The position numbers and the translations under genes are program-made. Below the pieces are notes generated by a model, which saw only the letters and a program-made list of their open reading frames with translations, did not search any database and was not told the origin of the DNA. Below are positions 1 through 11,648 of a DNA stretch of 64,000 nt, in pieces (position 1 is the first letter of the stretch; each line of letters begins with the position of its first letter). Source of the stretch: Pictodentalium vernedei (taxonomy: Eukaryota > Mollusca > Scaphopoda > Dentaliida > Dentaliidae); NCBI GenBank assembly GCA_031216915.1, contig CM062288.1, positions 179,640,596-179,704,595 on the forward strand, written 5' to 3'.

Positions 1-144
1 CATTTGGGCTCACCAAAATTTTTTTCGAAAAATTTTTCTTTTGAATTATTTTTCGAAATTTTTGTAATGGATTATATTATTATTTTGTATCTTTGTTTTT
101 CAAGGGTTAGTGCGAGTATGATGACTGTTTAATATTTTTTCAAA

Positions 145-2270
145 ATGAAAGAATATTGTTCAAATTGTAATTCGAGGAAGTCTTCCTCTGATTCTCGTGT
201 TCATTGTATTTGCTGTAGTCAGTGTACTCGCACTAATTCTTGCTCAGTGTGTGCCAATTGGGATGACAAACGTTGGAGGCGTGTGTCACTGTATATTGTT
301 AGTGGTGAGAGGTCCATGCCGGTCTTCTCGCCACAGAGTCACTCTAGATTTTCAGTCTCTTTTTCAGAGGAACAAGAACAGGGTGATGTTTCCGTGATGT
401 CTTCAAGAAGTGTGCTTCCGTCGTCGCAATTAAATGAAGCGCTAGCGGCAAAAGTGCTCAATGAAATTTGGCAAGTGCCTAAGAGGTCCCTAGTTGGATT
501 AACGGCCTTGTCGCCCGCTAGCTCTCCTGGTGAAGCATTCATTCAAGAAATGGTTGTGACGCTGGGTTCGTCCGTTGCGGTCCAGGAAAGGAGATCGGGT
601 GTTGCAAGCACTATAAACTCGGATCGTGCACACCCAGCGACGACGGATCGGAGGATGGTCAGTCAGTCCGGTAGTTAGCTCGTCCAGGTCTGCCTGGACC
701 GCGAGCGAGAGAGGTACCTCTCTCTTACAGCAACGTCTGGGCCCAGATGTTGTTGTACGTAACGTTTGTCATTCGGAGCATACGTCCACTCCTCCTGCTC
801 GGGATGCTCCGTCGCATAGACAGTCCGGCACGGCTAGTCTAATGGCTTCCTCATCTTCACATCAGCACACACGACCACACCTTGGCTACATGACCGGAGA
901 TATCCAGCCTGCTTCGCCGACCAGGGATTCCACGTCGACCAGGTCACACCATCTGGTAGCCAAGGACACGAGGCCTTACCAGTCGGGACGTTCGCATAAA
1001 AGAATTATGCAGGAATTAACATCCCAGGAGTTTTCAGCGGCCAAATTACTTAAGACCGCGGCTCCACAGGCCTCCGTGACAGACTTGCTATCACACAGAT
1101 AGCTCAGCTCATCCCAGCAACCTTCAGAAACTTTTTCAGAACAGGAACTGTCTGAGGAAGCTGGGTCGGTACGCTTCCTTGCAGAGTCAGAAAGGGACGA
1201 CCGAGATTCACATGTGGTTTAGTCAGATGGTGAAAGGGAATCAGCGGAGCTGGAATTTTCCCTTTCTGAACAACATAAGGTGGCCGTAGATTTCATCCGC
1301 AACACCTTCCAGAAGTTGTTCCTCCGGACCAGAGTGTTGCGATACTTGATAATAGACTGATAGCGTCACTGGACACAGACTTTTTTGGCCGAATGAGGAT
1401 ATTGCGCCTGAGTTTCTGGCCCAGTCCAGAAATGTCACACGGACATTTGAACTTCTTAATGACGCTATATTCAAGCTAGCCTCTAAGACTGGCAAATTCA
1501 GTTTCTTATCGCCTCATGCTCTACAGCTGCCATTCATCAACAATAGAAATAGATTTGAAACGGCAGGACAGGGCGTGCTGAGAGTTCCTCTGCGTTTAGA
1601 CAACAGGCAGAAGACTTGAAGTTGTCTTTGCCGGCGTCTATGTCGATTCTCTCCAGTACGTTGGAGACGACAATCTCGTCTAACAGAGCCAGTTTAGATG
1701 CCTTATCTTACACAGATCACCTTACCAGAGCATTATCTCTCTGTCTCGATGGAAAAGAATTCCAAGAGGTTCAAACTTCCTTGAGAGTTCTTTTGAGGGC
1801 CATAGCATTCTCCACGTATAACTCTGCCTTTTCAGTGGCAAATTTGGGATTAGTCAGACGTGATGCTGTCCTGGCTTCATCCACTAGAGTGGATACTAAG
1901 GTGAAAAACTCTCGAGTCGCTCCGGTTTCAGGAGAGCTTCTCTTCGACGGTAAGCTTTCGCTAATCTATGATCAGATTACTAAGAAAGCTTCAGACTCTC
2001 TGCTTTTTTAAGTCCACTTCGAAAAAAACAGTCTCAGCAGAGAGGAGTAAGGCAGGGACTTCTAGAGCGAGTACGTCCAAGGGAAATTCCTACAGAGGAT
2101 CTAAGAAAGCCTCTATGTCTTACTATAGAGACCGTCAGAGTAGCGACTCAGGTAGGGGTCGTAATGCTGGCCGAGACAACCGGTCAGATGCCCCTAGGTC
2201 AACTGGTCGAGGTGTGGGTCGGGGAGGACATAGTTTCTTCTCACGCAAGCCTCGCAGGTCCAGGAGGTGA
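145..2270 (+). pseudogene. DIRS-1 gag-like ORF1, decayed
   Basis: The first 177 residues open with a cysteine-rich motif (CSNC ... CICCSQC ... CSVC), the N-terminal zinc-binding motif of the intact 700-residue gag at 18998-21100. The reading frame then changes near 660 and stops near 1102. It resumes in pieces that still match the intact copy, such as residues reading LSYTDHLTRALSLCLDG around 1700. The end is the same arginine/glycine/serine-rich tail (about 2100-2270) that would bind nucleic acid. The role (structural protein packaging element RNA) is inferred from position and the basic tail; DIRS gag is poorly conserved between families. Confidence 0.75.
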
Positions 2271-4071
2271 TGGTCTAAACCTCTATTGCGCTCCAGTGGG
2301 CGGAAGGCTGTCGAGATTCTTAACCAATTGGTTGTCAATTACGGACGACCCATGGGTGCAGGGGGTTATTTCAGAAGGTCTAAAGCTGTCCTTCAAGGAA
2401 AAACCTCCGTTAACCCTTTACCCAACGAATCGGCCGCATCCACCCACATAATATGCAAATTCAGCAGCAGAAAACATACTATTTTTCAAAAAAATTCCAC
2501 AAAACCATATCATGTGACCCCTCTTTGGAACGAGCTCGTTCCAATGAGGGGTCACTTGATATGGTTCTGTTGAAATTTTTGGAAAAATTTAGAAAAATGA
2601 TATTTAAAATAATAAATTTGGATATTGTCTGCGTTGGGTAAAGGGTTAACTCGAAGTCCATGTTGGACTCAGCTTCCGTCAAACCTTCAGAAGAGAGATT
2701 CGCTTCTATCAGAAGTCCAATCTCTTCTGGAGAAGAACGCCATAGAGGTCGTCGAAAACCAGGAATCTCCAGGTTTCTACTGTCACCTGTTCCTGGTTCC
2801 AAAACCAGATGGCTTGTTCCGTCCCGTTATAGATCTGAGCTGAATAAACAAGCTGATCGTAGCTCCAAAATTTTATATGGAGACCATCTGATCGGTCAGA
2901 GCGAGCATTCGAGTGAACAATTATGCTGCGAGCATAGATCTCAAGGATGCATACTCCCACGTCATAGTACATCCGGCGTTCAGAAAGTACCTTCGCTTCG
3001 CTGTCTTAAGTGTCGTTTATCAGTTCCGAGCAGTGTGCTTCGGTCTGAATCTAGCGCCCTGGGGTTGGATTCATTCGCTCGAAACGAACATCGTCTTGTC
3101 GAAACAAGTAAAACAAGAGATTCAGACTTGGGCAGATATTCAGTGGTTAACTCAGGGAGTGCCACTGCAACTGCCGGATCCGATTTTTACGATTATGACG
3201 GATGCGAGTCAAACAGGTTGGGGCGCTACTTTGGGCCCAACAGATTCAAGGTGCTAGGGTCTTTGGGATCCGCAGTTCCTAAACAAGCACATAAACATCA
3301 AAGAGATGATGTCAATTTGGCTTGCGCTACGTCATTTGATGAACATTATTCAGAATTCACATGTTCAAATTCTGTCCGGCAATTCGACAGTTGTAGCGTA
3401 TATTCGGTACCAGGGAGGCACTCATTCCATTCCGTTATTCAACTTATCGGAAAGAATCCTTCTCTTTGTCCTAGAACATCAGGTTCTTCTGTCGGTCCGT
3501 CATATTCCGGGTCGTCTAAACGTTCTAGCGGACTCCCTTTCTCGAAAGGTCGTATGTTGCCATCAGAATGGACTCTCAACAAACGAGTATTCAATCAGAT
3601 TTGCTACCAATGGGATCATCCTATGATAGACTTGTTTGCGACGCATCTCAACAATCAGTTGCAGACGTATGTGTCGCCATGCCCAGATCCTCTAGCATTT
3701 GCAGTAGACAGTTGCAGTAGACACTCTCTCGATCTCTTGGGACGGAATGATTGGATATGCATATCCTCCAGCTCCATTGATTCAACAGATATTGCTAAAA
3801 ATCAAGCGATCTCACTGCAAGATTCTGTTGGTAGCATCTCTGTCACCCCAGAGACCATGGATGTACTCAGGTGTCTGTTGTGGGACATTCCTCGGAAGCT
3901 TCTTCCATGGGAGGACCTTCTTTTGCAGGGGAAATCGCGCACACTGCATCACAACCCGCAAGGTCTCAACCTTCACGTATTTCCATTTGCGGTCCTTCTT
4001 GCACGGCAAGCATTTTACAGGACGAGCAGTGGACACAATTTCTAACTGTAGGAGGACCTCCTCTTCGCTAA
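2271..4071 (+). pseudogene. DIRS-1 reverse transcriptase-RNase H-methyltransferase-like ORF, decayed
   Basis: Reverse-transcriptase motifs are readable around 2780-2850 (FYCHLFLVPKPDGLFRPVID) and 2925-3060 (SIDLKDAYSHVIVHP, CFGLNLAPW). Directly after LNLAPW near 3060 the sequence jumps to WIHSLETN, so about 440 bp present in the second copy, including the YLDD catalytic loop, are missing. RNase H residues follow (TDASQTGWGA, LSGNSTVVAYI, ADSLSRK). Next is the DLFATHLNN ... YAYPPAP block, the phage-Dam-like methyltransferase domain typical of DIRS elements. The frame ends in VGGPPLR at 4071, overlapping the recombinase frame. A TTAA MITE also interrupts it at 2410-2649. Confidence 0.82.
2410..2649. 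mobile_element. TTAA-flanked foldback MITE (piggyBac-like), copy A
   Basis: The insert starts TTAA-CCCTTTACCCAACG and ends CGTTGGGTAAAGGG-TTAA. The intact DIRS copy has only CATTAACTCG at the same place, so TTAA was duplicated on insertion. The two halves are reverse complements over much of their length and meet in a perfect or near-perfect centre around GAACGAGCTCGTTC (about 2526-2540), so the whole element can fold back. TTAA duplication with CCC termini is characteristic of piggyBac-type elements. There is no coding capacity. Confidence 0.85.
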
Positions 4072-5026
4072 ATTATGCTGCTAAGTGGAAGGTTTTCTCT
4101 CGTTGGTGTGGGGATCATTCTATTGATATTTATGATCCATCCATTCCAGGCATTGCTAATTTTTTGGTCTACTTGTTTGACGAGATCAAACTGCAGCCAA
4201 TAACTATTAAGGGTTATAGGTCTATGCTATCGGATACTTATGCTCATCATGATAGATTACAAATTGGATCTAATGTCTCTTTATCTAAGTTAGTTAAAAA
4301 CGTTTCGATAAATAGACCTAGAACCCTTAGGTTAATTCCTAAGTGGAATTTAGCTTGGGTTCTTCTGAAGCTAAAAGAAGCGCCATTTGAACCCCTTGAC
4401 ACAGTAGACTTCAAATACTTATCTTATAAGACAGCTTTTCTCTTAGCCTTCTCTTCTGCTAGAAGAGTTAGTGAGCTTCATGCACTATCTGCTATGATTC
4501 TCACTATCGTAGTGTTGGTAATACTATTACTTTGACTACTAATGTTGGATTTTTGACTAAGAATCAGGCTCCTAATAAGTACCCTGAACCTATTGTTATT
4601 AAGGCTCTTCCATCCTCAGATGGTCATAGGCCTTTGCTATGTCCAGTTAGAGCTATGCGTATTTACAAACGTAGATCTGAGTTTATCAGAAAGGGACGTA
4701 AACATTTCTTTCTGTCTCTGCTGCCTAATAGAAGTGACATTACGGTCCATTCTATTTCAAGGTGGATTCAATTAACTATTCGTACTGCTTATGAAAAATT
4801 ATCTTCTACTCAGCAGCCTGTGCTTAAGATTTTGGCGCATGAAGTGAGGGCGCTGTTTACATCTTGGGCTTATGCTAATAGTATTGCTATTACAAATTTG
4901 ATGAAGGCTGCATACTGGTCTCAGCCTTCTATGTTCACAAATTTTTACTTTAGAAATATTGAGTCCATTTCTGGCGACCTGCGTTGTTTAGGTCCATTAT
5001 CTGTTGCTCAGAATGCCGTCCACTAA
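3610..5026 (+). pseudogene. DIRS-1 tyrosine recombinase, frameshifted
   Basis: From about 3985 the frame reads FLHGKHFTGRAVD ... YAAKWKVFSRWCGDHS, a core-binding-type N-terminal region. The catalytic part follows: SARRVSELHAL (box I arginine) near 4460, then after a frameshift near 4490, AHEVRALFTSWAY near 4840 and FTNFYFRN near 4935. The R, H-x-x-R and Y residues of the tyrosine-recombinase tetrad are all still present, but in two frames. The family integrates circular element DNA by site-specific recombination. The start is uncertain because the frame overlaps the methyltransferase-like frame. Confidence 0.82.
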
Positions 5027-5633
5027 ACAGTTGCAACTATAGTTATGCAGGCTTTCTGTTCCAGCAGTGACTCTGTCCTGCTACCCTCTTCATTCTGGGG
5101 TGATTGACCCAGAGCAAGGGGAAGGGGGGGGGAATGGTGTTCCCTTATATCACCTGCTTTATAGTGAAAAGCAAGGGAATACCTCCTCTGGAGTCAGTAA
5201 TTCCAAGTCGGTGCTGGGATGGTTTTAAAGTGTAAAGCTATTGTTTATCTCATTTATGTAATATTTTTAAAGTGTAGCCCGGTGTGAAGCATTTGTATAT
5301 GTCACGTGTCATACGAGTGTTCATATACAATCCTCGGACACTTTTAAATGAGTATAAAAAGTCTCATTCTGTGGACTATCTTTATTTATTGGCTTTCCTT
5401 TAAAGAATTAGTATAATGGGTTATACTGGATGTTAATAGAGATCATTGATGTTATTGTGCTCAACTATGGAATGGTATTGTGTCTTTCTTATTTTGCATA
5501 AACAAGAAAGATACATGTAAATCCTGTTTCTCCTTTTCTCCTTGAGGGGATAATTCTGTTTACATGTAATTGAGCCTATTGGATTTTCCTTTATGTCCTA
5601 GGCCCTCCAGCCTTTTTTCTATTCAGCTAAATC

Positions 5634-5712
5634 TGGGTCATTGGTACAGTATAAAAATGTTAAAAAATTTATAGTAATTTATATATTTTTTATACTTAAC
5701 AATGACCCAGAC
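5634..5712. repeat. DIRS-1 internal complementary region
   Basis: The first half (CAGCTAAATCTGGGTCATTG...) is the reverse complement of a DIRS left end and the second half (GTTAAAAAATTTATAG...) is the reverse complement of this element's right end at 6015. It therefore copies the joined circle junction. Such a region is the template used to complete DIRS termini during replication. Confidence 0.85.
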
Positions 5713-5787
5713 GGGGATGGCCCTCCCATGAGTTGGGAACTCATACCTCTCCGCTGATTACATGACACTTACCAGGCACTGGTTGTA

Positions 5788-6015
5788 AGAATGAGGATTT
5801 GGCACCAATTTCGGTACTTCCTTGACACTGCACATGCGCAGTGGGCAAAAGTATGGAGGACCACATAGGACATGTATTTTTTGGATTTTGATGCAAATTT
5901 TGGGGATTGGGGGGGCAAAATTTGTGTTTGGCCCTGAATTTAAAGAGTTAGCACCAGCTAAGTCCGGGTCATTGGTAAGTATAAAAAATATATAAATTAC
6001 TATAAATTTTTTAAC
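5788..6015. repeat. DIRS-1 right inverted terminal repeat
   Basis: This stretch matches the right terminal repeat at 24794-25022 and is the inverse of the left repeat at 17906-18107. It contains the shared block ending CTGGGTCATTGGTAAGTAT followed by an A/T-rich tail ending AAC. The next base begins a different repeat (ACTCTGTGCATATTTAATTAG), which also occurs uninterrupted near 6660. Confidence 0.85.
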
Positions 6016-6816
6016 ACTCTGTGCATATTTAATTAGGTTGCTGAAATTTGATTGGCTGATGGTTTCCAGACTCTAACTTTCCTTAAAATGAACCGATTTC
6101 GATGAAATTTCATATATGGATTACTTTTATCAATACTTAGGTCAAGTTCGATTGTGGGAAATTTTATACCAAAAATCTGTCTCTGCCTGTCCGCCTGCCC
6201 CATTCATCAACACACCTCGGACTAAAAGCCTTATTTATGAACCGATCTTCACGAAACTTCTTGGGTATCTTTGTTATCATTGTGAGGCCAAAATATGTGT
6301 TTTGGGGTATGGTCCAAAATTCATGATGGCCGCCAGTGGCCATTTTGTTCCGAAATTGGGTGTAATCAGTTTTTTGTACAGAACTTCTATATGAAAGTTC
6401 AGATTTGAATAAGTTTTTGTATGAATGATTAGTAACATGCAATACATCACATATAATACAGGTTTTGTTCCCGTGCAAAAATTATGCAAATTAGGGAAAC
6501 TTTGATTTATTCAGTGCTACTACTAATACACAGTAAGTGCACACCTTCTGTGTTTTTCGTTTCCAGACTATAACTTTCCTTACAGTCAGTCGATTTTTAT
6601 GAAATTTGGGTAGTAGATCACTTTCATCAATTGTGGGTCCAAGTTCGAATATGGGCATTTTCTGCGCATATTTAATTAGGTTGCTTAAATTTGATTGGCT
6701 GATAGTTTTCAGACTCTAACTTTCCTTGAAATCAACCGATTTCAATGAAATTTCATATATGGATTACTTTTCACATCAGTTTAACGTAATATGTCTTATC
6801 ATACAGTCTTAATTTT
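6016..6816. repeat. diverged tandem repeat, about 145-bp spacing
   Basis: The phrase CAGACTCTAACTTTCC followed by a GATTTCRATGAAATTTCATA block recurs near 6066, 6561 and 6706; the last two are 145 bp apart. The block GCATATTTAATTAGGTTGC occurs at about 6023 and 6668. It resembles the internal units of the HINE-like elements further along but I cannot see its own termini. Confidence 0.6.
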
Positions 6817-8808
6817 TATGTGTACCCATACTATGTATGGTACACATAAGGCTGGCATCCGGGGTGACCATCCGTCGTTCGTCCATCCTTTGTCCGTCTG
6901 TCTGTCCGTCTGTTCATCTGTCCGTCTGGCGTCCGTATCCATTTCTTTGGCATTCGCTAACTTGAAAAATATTGCTTGGATTGTCTAGTTACTTTATATT
7001 TGTGTTCAGGTTACTGATTTGCCAATCTGTATAGTTTTTGGTGTAAATCTGATGATTTGATCCCGAGATATTAACCCTTTATCCTTCAAATTGAAAATTC
7101 CTCCAATCCCTTTGGCATTCGATAACTTGAAAAATATTGCTTGGATTGTCAAGTTACTTTATATTTGTGTTCAAGTTACTGATGTGCCGAGCTGTATAGT
7201 TTTTGGTGTAAATCTGTTATTTCAATCCTGAGATATTAACCCTTTATCCTTCAAATTGAAAATTTCTCCAACCCCTTTGGCATTCGATAACTTAAAAAAT
7301 ATTGCTTGGATTGTCTTGGATTGTCTAGTTACTTTATATTTATATTCAGGTTACTGATTTGCCGAGCTGTATAGTTTTTGGTGTAAATCTGATGATTTGA
7401 TCCCGAGATATTAACCCTTTATCCTTAAAATTGAAAATTGCATCAATCCCTTTGGCATTCGATAACTTGAAAAATGTTGCTTGGATTGTCAAGTTACTTT
7501 ATATTTGTGTTCAGGTTACTGATGTGCCGAGCTGTATAGTTTTTGGTGTAAATCTGTTATTTTGATCCTGAGATATTAACCCTTTATCCTTCAAATTGAA
7601 AATTTCTCTAATCCCTTTGTCATTCAATAACTTGAAAAATATTGCTTGGATTGTCAAGTTACTTTTTATTTGTGTTCAGGTTACTGATGTGCCAAGCTGT
7701 ATAGTTTTTGGTGTAAATCTGATAATTTAATCCTGAGATATTAACCCTTTATCCTTCAAATTGAAAATTCCTCCAATCCCTTTGGCATTCGATAACTTAA
7801 AAAATATTGCTTGGATTGTCAAGTTACTTTATAATTGTGTTCAGGTTACTGATGTGCCGAGCTGTATAGTTTTTGGTGTAAATCTGATAATTTAATCCTG
7901 AGATATTAACCCTTTATCCTTCAAATTGAAAATTCCTCCAATCCCTTTGGCATTCGATAACTTAAAAAATATTGCTTGGATTGTCAAGTTACTTTATAAT
8001 TGTGTTCAGGTTACTGATGTGCCGAGCTGTATAGTTTTTGGTGTAAATCTGATAATTTAATCCTGAGATATTAACCCTTTATCCTTCAAATTGACAATTC
8101 CTCCAATCCCTTTGGCATTTGATAACTTGAAAAATATTGCTTGGATTGTCAAGTTACTTTATATTTGTGTTCAGGTTACTGATGTATCGAGCTGTATAGT
8201 TTTTGGTGTAAATCTGTTATTTTGATCCTGAGATATTAACCCTTTATCGTTCAAATTGAAAATTCCTCCAATCCCTTTGGCATTTGATAACTTGAAAAAT
8301 ATTGCTTGGATTGTCAAGTTACTTTATATTTGTGTTCAGGTTACTGATGTATCGAGCTGTATAGTTTTTGGTGTAAATCTGTTATTTTGATCCTGAGATA
8401 TTAACCCTTTATCCTTCAAATTGAAAATTCCTCCAATCCCTTTGACATTTGATAACTTGAAAAATATTGCTTGGATTGTCAAGTTACTTTATAATTGTGT
8501 TCAGGTTACTGATGTGCTGAGCTGTATAGTTTTTGGTGTAAATCTGATAATTTGATCCGGAGATATCAACCCCCTTTATCCTTCAAATTGAAAATTCCTC
8601 CAATCCCTTTGGCCTGAGATAACTCAAAAAATATCAATCCGATTGTCATGTTACTTTATATATTTATTCAGGTTACTGATGTGCTGTGGTGTATAGTTTT
8701 TTATGAAAATCTGATAATTTGCTGTAGAGATATTAACACTTTATCCATCAAATTATACACTCCTCCAATCCATTTCTATATGTACCCATACCTTGTATGG
8801 TGTACATA
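6817..8808 (+). repeat. HINE/pearl-like element family 1: hairpin, CCGTCC leader, 165-bp tandem array
   Basis: It opens with a near-perfect palindrome at 6817-6848 (TATGTGTACCCATA ... TATGGTACACATA). This is followed by a TCCGTC/TCTGTC-rich leader and then about eleven units of 165 bp from about 6940 to 8770. Successive starts of TTTGGCATTCGATAAC fall at 7111, 7276, 7451, 7616, 7781, 7946, 8111, 8276 and 8441. The hairpin recurs at 8779-8808 immediately after the array. Hairpin plus microsatellite-like leader plus ~160-bp core repeats is the layout described for pearl/HINE non-autonomous elements. There is no coding sequence. Confidence 0.7.
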
Positions 8809-9490
8809 ATGTCGGCATCCGTGGTGGCCCTCTGTCATACAGCTTTCTACTAGTTGCGCATATGGGTACACATCTGACGATTTCATCGGCCTATTTTTAG
8901 TGATTCTCACAGTTATACTCCACATCACTTCACTTGCTTTGACAGTGACCTCCGTGAAAATAAATCTGATAACCACTGTCTGAAGCACTGTCTGTTCTGT
9001 CTCTTCTAAATAACTTCCACTTGCAACTCAACTATATTCCACTGGATGCATTAATTCCCCTTGAAACTGCTGTCCAGCGGGAGACATGAATTCTCTGAAT
9101 TTGCTTGTTAACTTTTGCTCCAAAGCTACTTGACTGAATTGAACCAAATTTTGTATGCATATTTCTGATCAAATGTTAATTCAAGTATGTTCAAATAAAG
9201 TTGTCACAGAGGGGTACCACAAGGCTATAACCTGGTTAGCATAAAAATAAATAATTTTTTTTAATTGAAAGGCAGAATAGTGACGGGTCGTATTTTGGTA
9301 TGTTGATTATATCCAATACAGTTTTCAACACCGTCATCGATACCGGCAATTTAAAAAATAATCAGTATACTGAAAAGTCGGTTTTACCCTGGTATGCAAA
9401 TTTTAACTTGCTTATCATGATTTACAGGAAGTGATTTTTCTTCACTGCTGTGGATTATCTCTGGTTTAAATTTGGGTCTTTTTCCTTTTT
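8809..9490. other. no recognisable feature
   Basis: After the second family-1 hairpin, the sequence continues with GGCATCCGTGGTGGCCCTCTG and then diverges. I see no convincing coding frame, array or terminal repeat up to the family-2 hairpin at 9491. Confidence 0.5.
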
Positions 9491-11648
9491 AGCTCACCTG
9501 ACTGAAAGTCAGGGTGAGCTTTTCTTATCACTTCGCCTGTCGTCCATCGTCCTGTGTGAAGGTGGCCACATTTTAATTAAATTTCATGTAAGTAGTGGTT
9601 ATATAGGGGCATTTTTATTTTTATGCAAATTAGGTTTTGGCTCTTATTGAGCAGTGGGGTGGGGAAAAAATGGCCAATTTTTTTAAAAATCTTCTTCTAA
9701 TGAACCACCAGTAGCAGAGACTTGATATATGGTATACAGAGGCCTTTTGAGGTTTAGAATCAAGTTTGTTCAAGAGAAGTTTGTCGGGCATTATTTGCCT
9801 TCGTTATGGGATGGGCAAAAATTTTGGCCACGCCTAAAATTTCTGTTTTCAGAACCGTGAGGTCGATTTGAACCAAATTTGATATGAGATGATAATGGGT
9901 CATAAGTAGTTGATTGATGCAAAAAAACATTTTCTCATCGCCCCGTGGGAACCTCGGGAGCTAAAAATAGGAAAAACCTTAAAACTGCCATATCTCCCAA
10001 AACTACATGGCACAGAGAATTCTTATTTTCTACAAAGCTTACTTTTATCCAATAGAATAGAATGGTTAAAAGAAATCCCTATTGGTTTGATCACAAGGTA
10101 CTTTTTTCAGGACTTTGAAAAAGTGCAGAGTCAGCACTTTTTAACACTGTAGGCAATGGGAAAAACATTAAAAAATCTTCTTCTCCAGATCCAGCAGGCA
10201 GAATCTTTTGATATTTGGTATGCAACATTGTAGGGTGGATCTGATTCAAGTTTGTTCAAATCGACCCCCTGGGTTTATATTTGGGCTCTGTATAGGAGCC
10301 CGATTTCGAACTTAGTGCATTTCAGGCAAATTTCTTAAAAAATCTTCTTCTGCAGATCCAGCAGGCAGAATCTTTTGATATTTGGTATGCAACATTGTAG
10401 GGTGGATCTGATTCAGGTTTGTTCAAATTGGCCTCCTGGGTTCATATTTGGGCTCAGTTTAGGAGCCCGATTTCGAACTTAGTGCATTTTCGGCAAATTT
10501 CTTAAAAAATCTTCTTCTCCAGATCTAGCAGGCAGAATCTTTTGATATTTGGTATGCAACATTGTGGAGTGAATCTGATTCAAGTTTGTTCAAATTGGCC
10601 CCCTGGATTCATATTTGGGCTCATTATAGAAGCTCGAATTCGAACTTAGTGCATTTCAGGCAAATTTCTTAAAAAAAATCTTCTTCTCCAGATCCAGCAG
10701 GCAGAATCTTTAGGTATTTGGTATGCAACATTGTGGGGTGGATCTGATTCAAGTTTGTTCAAATCGGCTCCCTGGGTTTATATTTGGACTCAGTATAGGA
10801 GCCCAAATTTGAACTTAGTGCATTTCAGGCAAATTTCTTTAAAAATCTTCTTCTCAAGATTCAGCAGGCAGAATCTTTTGATATTGGGTATGCACCATGC
10901 TTAGGGGGTTGAGATTCAAGTTTGTTCAAGCCAAGTCCCCTGGGTTCATATTTGGGCTCACTGTGATAGCCTGAATTATAACTTAGTTCAAAATGAGGAA
11001 TTTTCTTCAAAAATCTTTCTTCAGATCCAGCAGTCGGAATGTTTTGATATTTGGTATGCAGCATCCTTTGGAGAGTGAGATTCAAGTTTGTTCAAGCAAT
11101 GCCCCTAGATCCTTATTTGGGCTCACTGTGGAAGCCCGAATGATAACTTAGTTCAAAATGAGGAATTTTCTTTAAAAATCTTCTTCTTCAGATCCAGCAG
11201 TCGGAATGTTTTGATATTTGGTATGCAGCATCCTTAAGAGGTGAGATTCAAGTTTGTTCAAGCGATGCCCCTAGGTCCATATTTGGACTCACTGTGGGAG
11301 CTGGAATTGTAACTTAGTTCAAAATGAGGAATTTTCTTTAAAAATCTTCTTCTTCAGATCTAGCAGTTGGAATGTTTTGATATTTGGTGTGCAGCATCCT
11401 TAGGGGGGTGATATTCAAGTTTCTTAAAGCCAAGTCCCTGGGTTCATATATGGGCTCCCTGTGGGATTCAATATGAGGAATATTCTTTAAAAATCTTTTT
11501 TTTTAGATCCACTGGTCAGTATCTTTGGATACTTGGTATAAGCTTTTCTGAGGAGGATCAGAGGCAACTTGTTGAAATCATTTCTCTGGGTTGATATTTA
11601 GGCTACCATGTCAGGTGAGTGCCCTCAGGCCCCATGGGGCCTCTTGTT
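9491..11648 (+). repeat. HINE/pearl-like element family 2: AGCTCACCTGA hairpin, ~168-bp array, 3' hairpin
   Basis: The 5' end is a perfect-arm palindrome (AGCTCACCTGACT, loop GAAA, AGTCAGGGTGAGCT) at 9491-9520. A CGTCCATCGTCC leader follows. About nine or ten units start with AATCTTCTTCTCCAGATCC; marker positions 10200, 10367, 10534, 10703 and 10870 give spacings of 167-169 bp. The 3' end carries TCAGGTGAG, the inverse of the 5' end, then a hairpin AGGCCCCATGGGGCCT and the terminus CTCTTGTT. I recognise these end sequences as common in bivalve genomes, from general memory only. Confidence 0.7.

Larger units (their letters stand above)
1..6015 (+). mobile_element. DIRS-type tyrosine-recombinase retrotransposon, copy 1 (DIRS-1), 5' end outside window
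   Basis: The gag, RT-RNase H-MT and YR relics lie in the same order as in the near-complete copy at 17906-25022 and resemble it closely. The right end is defined by an inverted terminal repeat (5788-6015) ending ...TTTTTTAAC, and by an internal complementary region at 5634-5712 that copies both joined ends. By comparison with the second copy about 0.95 kb of the left end is missing beyond the window edge. Every coding region carries frameshifts or deletions, so the copy is dead. Confidence 0.88.

Noticed and set aside
2660-4045. 461-codon open frame in DIRS-1 and its 441-codon counterpart at 21158-22483
   Set aside because: Both are alternative-frame shadows of the RT/RNase H coding sequence; no motif is readable in them, while the other frame gives clear RT motifs.
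6940-8775. CRISPR-like regular array
   Set aside because: Units are contiguous 165-bp tandem repeats with no unique spacers, in a eukaryotic context.
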